Source of the DNA: Callaeas wilsoni
Taxonomy: Eukaryota; Chordata; Aves; Passeriformes; Callaeidae
Direction: 5' to 3'
Length of the DNA: 64,000 bases
Assembly: GCA_013398955.1 (NCBI GenBank)
Contig: VWPU01017427.1
Location: forward strand, 21,511-85,510
A program made the translations under genes and the position numbers. Under the pieces are notes generated by a model that saw only the letters and a list, made by a program, of their open reading frames with translations, was not told the DNA's origin and ran no database searches. Shown piece by piece: positions 63,241-64,000 of this stretch (position 1 is the first letter of the stretch; every line of letters starts with the position of its first letter).

Positions 63241-64000
63241 GCGTACACAGGCAAGTAGCGACGGGAAAAGTACCAAGAGCACGGCGGCAGTCCAGGCGTG
63301 CCGCAGCACCAGCGGTGCCCAGCCCGCTGCCACGCGTGCCACTGCCGCACTCGCTCTGACCCCCAGCGCCTCGCTCTGCTGCCCTCCTCCCAAAGCTGCC
63401 AGCCACGAAGTCTGTCTCCTCTCCCCCTTTCTTGTGTTTCCAGAGCGAATATGAACCTTGCCAGCGAAAACCAGACGGCAGCAGGTGTGCAGGCGACGGA
63501 GAGACCTTGCTCAGCTGGGGCAAAGGAAGGCTCGTCCTCCACGCAAACAGGAAGGAAAACAGGACCAACCCTCGCCAGTTCCCACTGCAACCCGAGGTCC
63601 CCAGCGGTCTCCCGGCTTCCAAGTCACGGAACCCCGCGTGCCATGAGGCTTTTCCTGCGCAGCCGGGAGCCTGGAGCGCTCGGCCGGGAAGGGGCGCCGG
63701 GGTCCCGGCCGAGGGGGGCGGCACACGGCGGGGGTACTGCGCAGGCGCCGCGCGCCTCCCTCCGTGGAGCCGCTACACACAACGCCACAGACAATCCACC
63801 CACCCACCTCAGGACGGGCTTTCCGGAGGCGCCGCGCCGCCCGCCCTGCCCAGGACTCGGTGCTGCTGGTGCCGCCGCCGCCCCCGAGCCCGAGCCCGAC
63901 CCGGTCCCGGCACCCGCCGCTCACCCTTCGCTTCCTCGCGCGCCGGCCGCACCCCACCGCCGCTATCGCGAGAGGCAGCGCGGGGCGGGCCGCGCGCGCG
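63241..64000. promoter_or_regulatory. CpG island: shared promoter of TXNDC9 and (outside the window) EIF5B
   Basis: CpG density rises steadily to the window end. On the minus strand a strong donor, CGAAGG/GTGAGCGG, has its GT at 63924..63923, fitting the end of a noncoding TXNDC9 first exon. TATCGCGAGA at 63964..63973 resembles the TCTCGCGAGA element of housekeeping bidirectional promoters. EIF5B is placed to the right only from conserved gene order. Open frames here on both strands are by-products of high GC. Confidence 0.65.

Noticed and set aside
63133..63957. Long open frames on both strands at the window end
   Set aside because: High GC content removes stop codons. Composition is promoter-like and no domain is visible.

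Overview
The window is nuclear DNA from a bird. Three things show this: many CR1 LINE fragments on both strands with typical avian CR1 3' ends, an endogenous retrovirus related to class II (betaretrovirus/ERVK-like) elements, and vertebrate-type split genes. The gene order matches the conserved TSGA10-LIPT1-MITD1-MRPL30-LYG-TXNDC9-(EIF5B) block on human chromosome 2q11.2. The exact species cannot be told from the sequence.

Layout: (1) 0.6-5.7 kb, minus strand: six recognisable exons of TSGA10, with four in-frame TGA codons and a 2-nt frameshift, so it reads as a pseudogene here. (2) 7.3-11.9 kb, plus strand: a decayed provirus with a complete 5' LTR, primer-binding site, gag, pro and part of pol, joined by deletion to a truncated 3' LTR, and followed by a 1.3-kb CR1 relic. 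(3) 17.2-19.1 kb: a CpG-rich promoter and intact single-coding-exon LIPT1. (4) 22.2-24.8 kb, minus: MITD1 in seven coding exons. (5) 24.96-27.2 kb, plus: MRPL30 in five coding exons, sharing a 165-bp promoter with MITD1. (6) 31.8 kb: a decayed exon of a second goose-type lysozyme. (7) 41.1-44.5 kb, minus: an intact g-type lysozyme gene in five coding exons. (8) 55.2-63.9 kb, minus: TXNDC9 in four coding exons plus a likely noncoding first exon in a CpG island at the window edge. The neighbour EIF5B should begin just outside.

The genes do not form a pathway. LIPT1 (lipoylation) and MRPL30 (mitoribosome) act in mitochondria, MITD1 in ESCRT-linked cytokinesis, TXNDC9 in chaperonin-assisted folding, and the lysozyme in secreted antibacterial defence. 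What they share is architecture: three divergent head-to-head promoter pairs (TSGA10/LIPT1, MITD1/MRPL30, TXNDC9/EIF5B).

I found no new biological system. The observations most worth a second look are the apparent loss of TSGA10 by CGA-to-TGA decay, a MITD1 splice donor that seems to come from a CR1 element, a GC-AG intron in MITD1, repeats that multiply the MRPL30 first-exon donor, a perfect 82-bp tandem duplication in an MRPL30 intron, and the changed active site of the surviving lysozyme. Exon boundaries were placed by hand from splice signals, reading phase and remembered human proteins.
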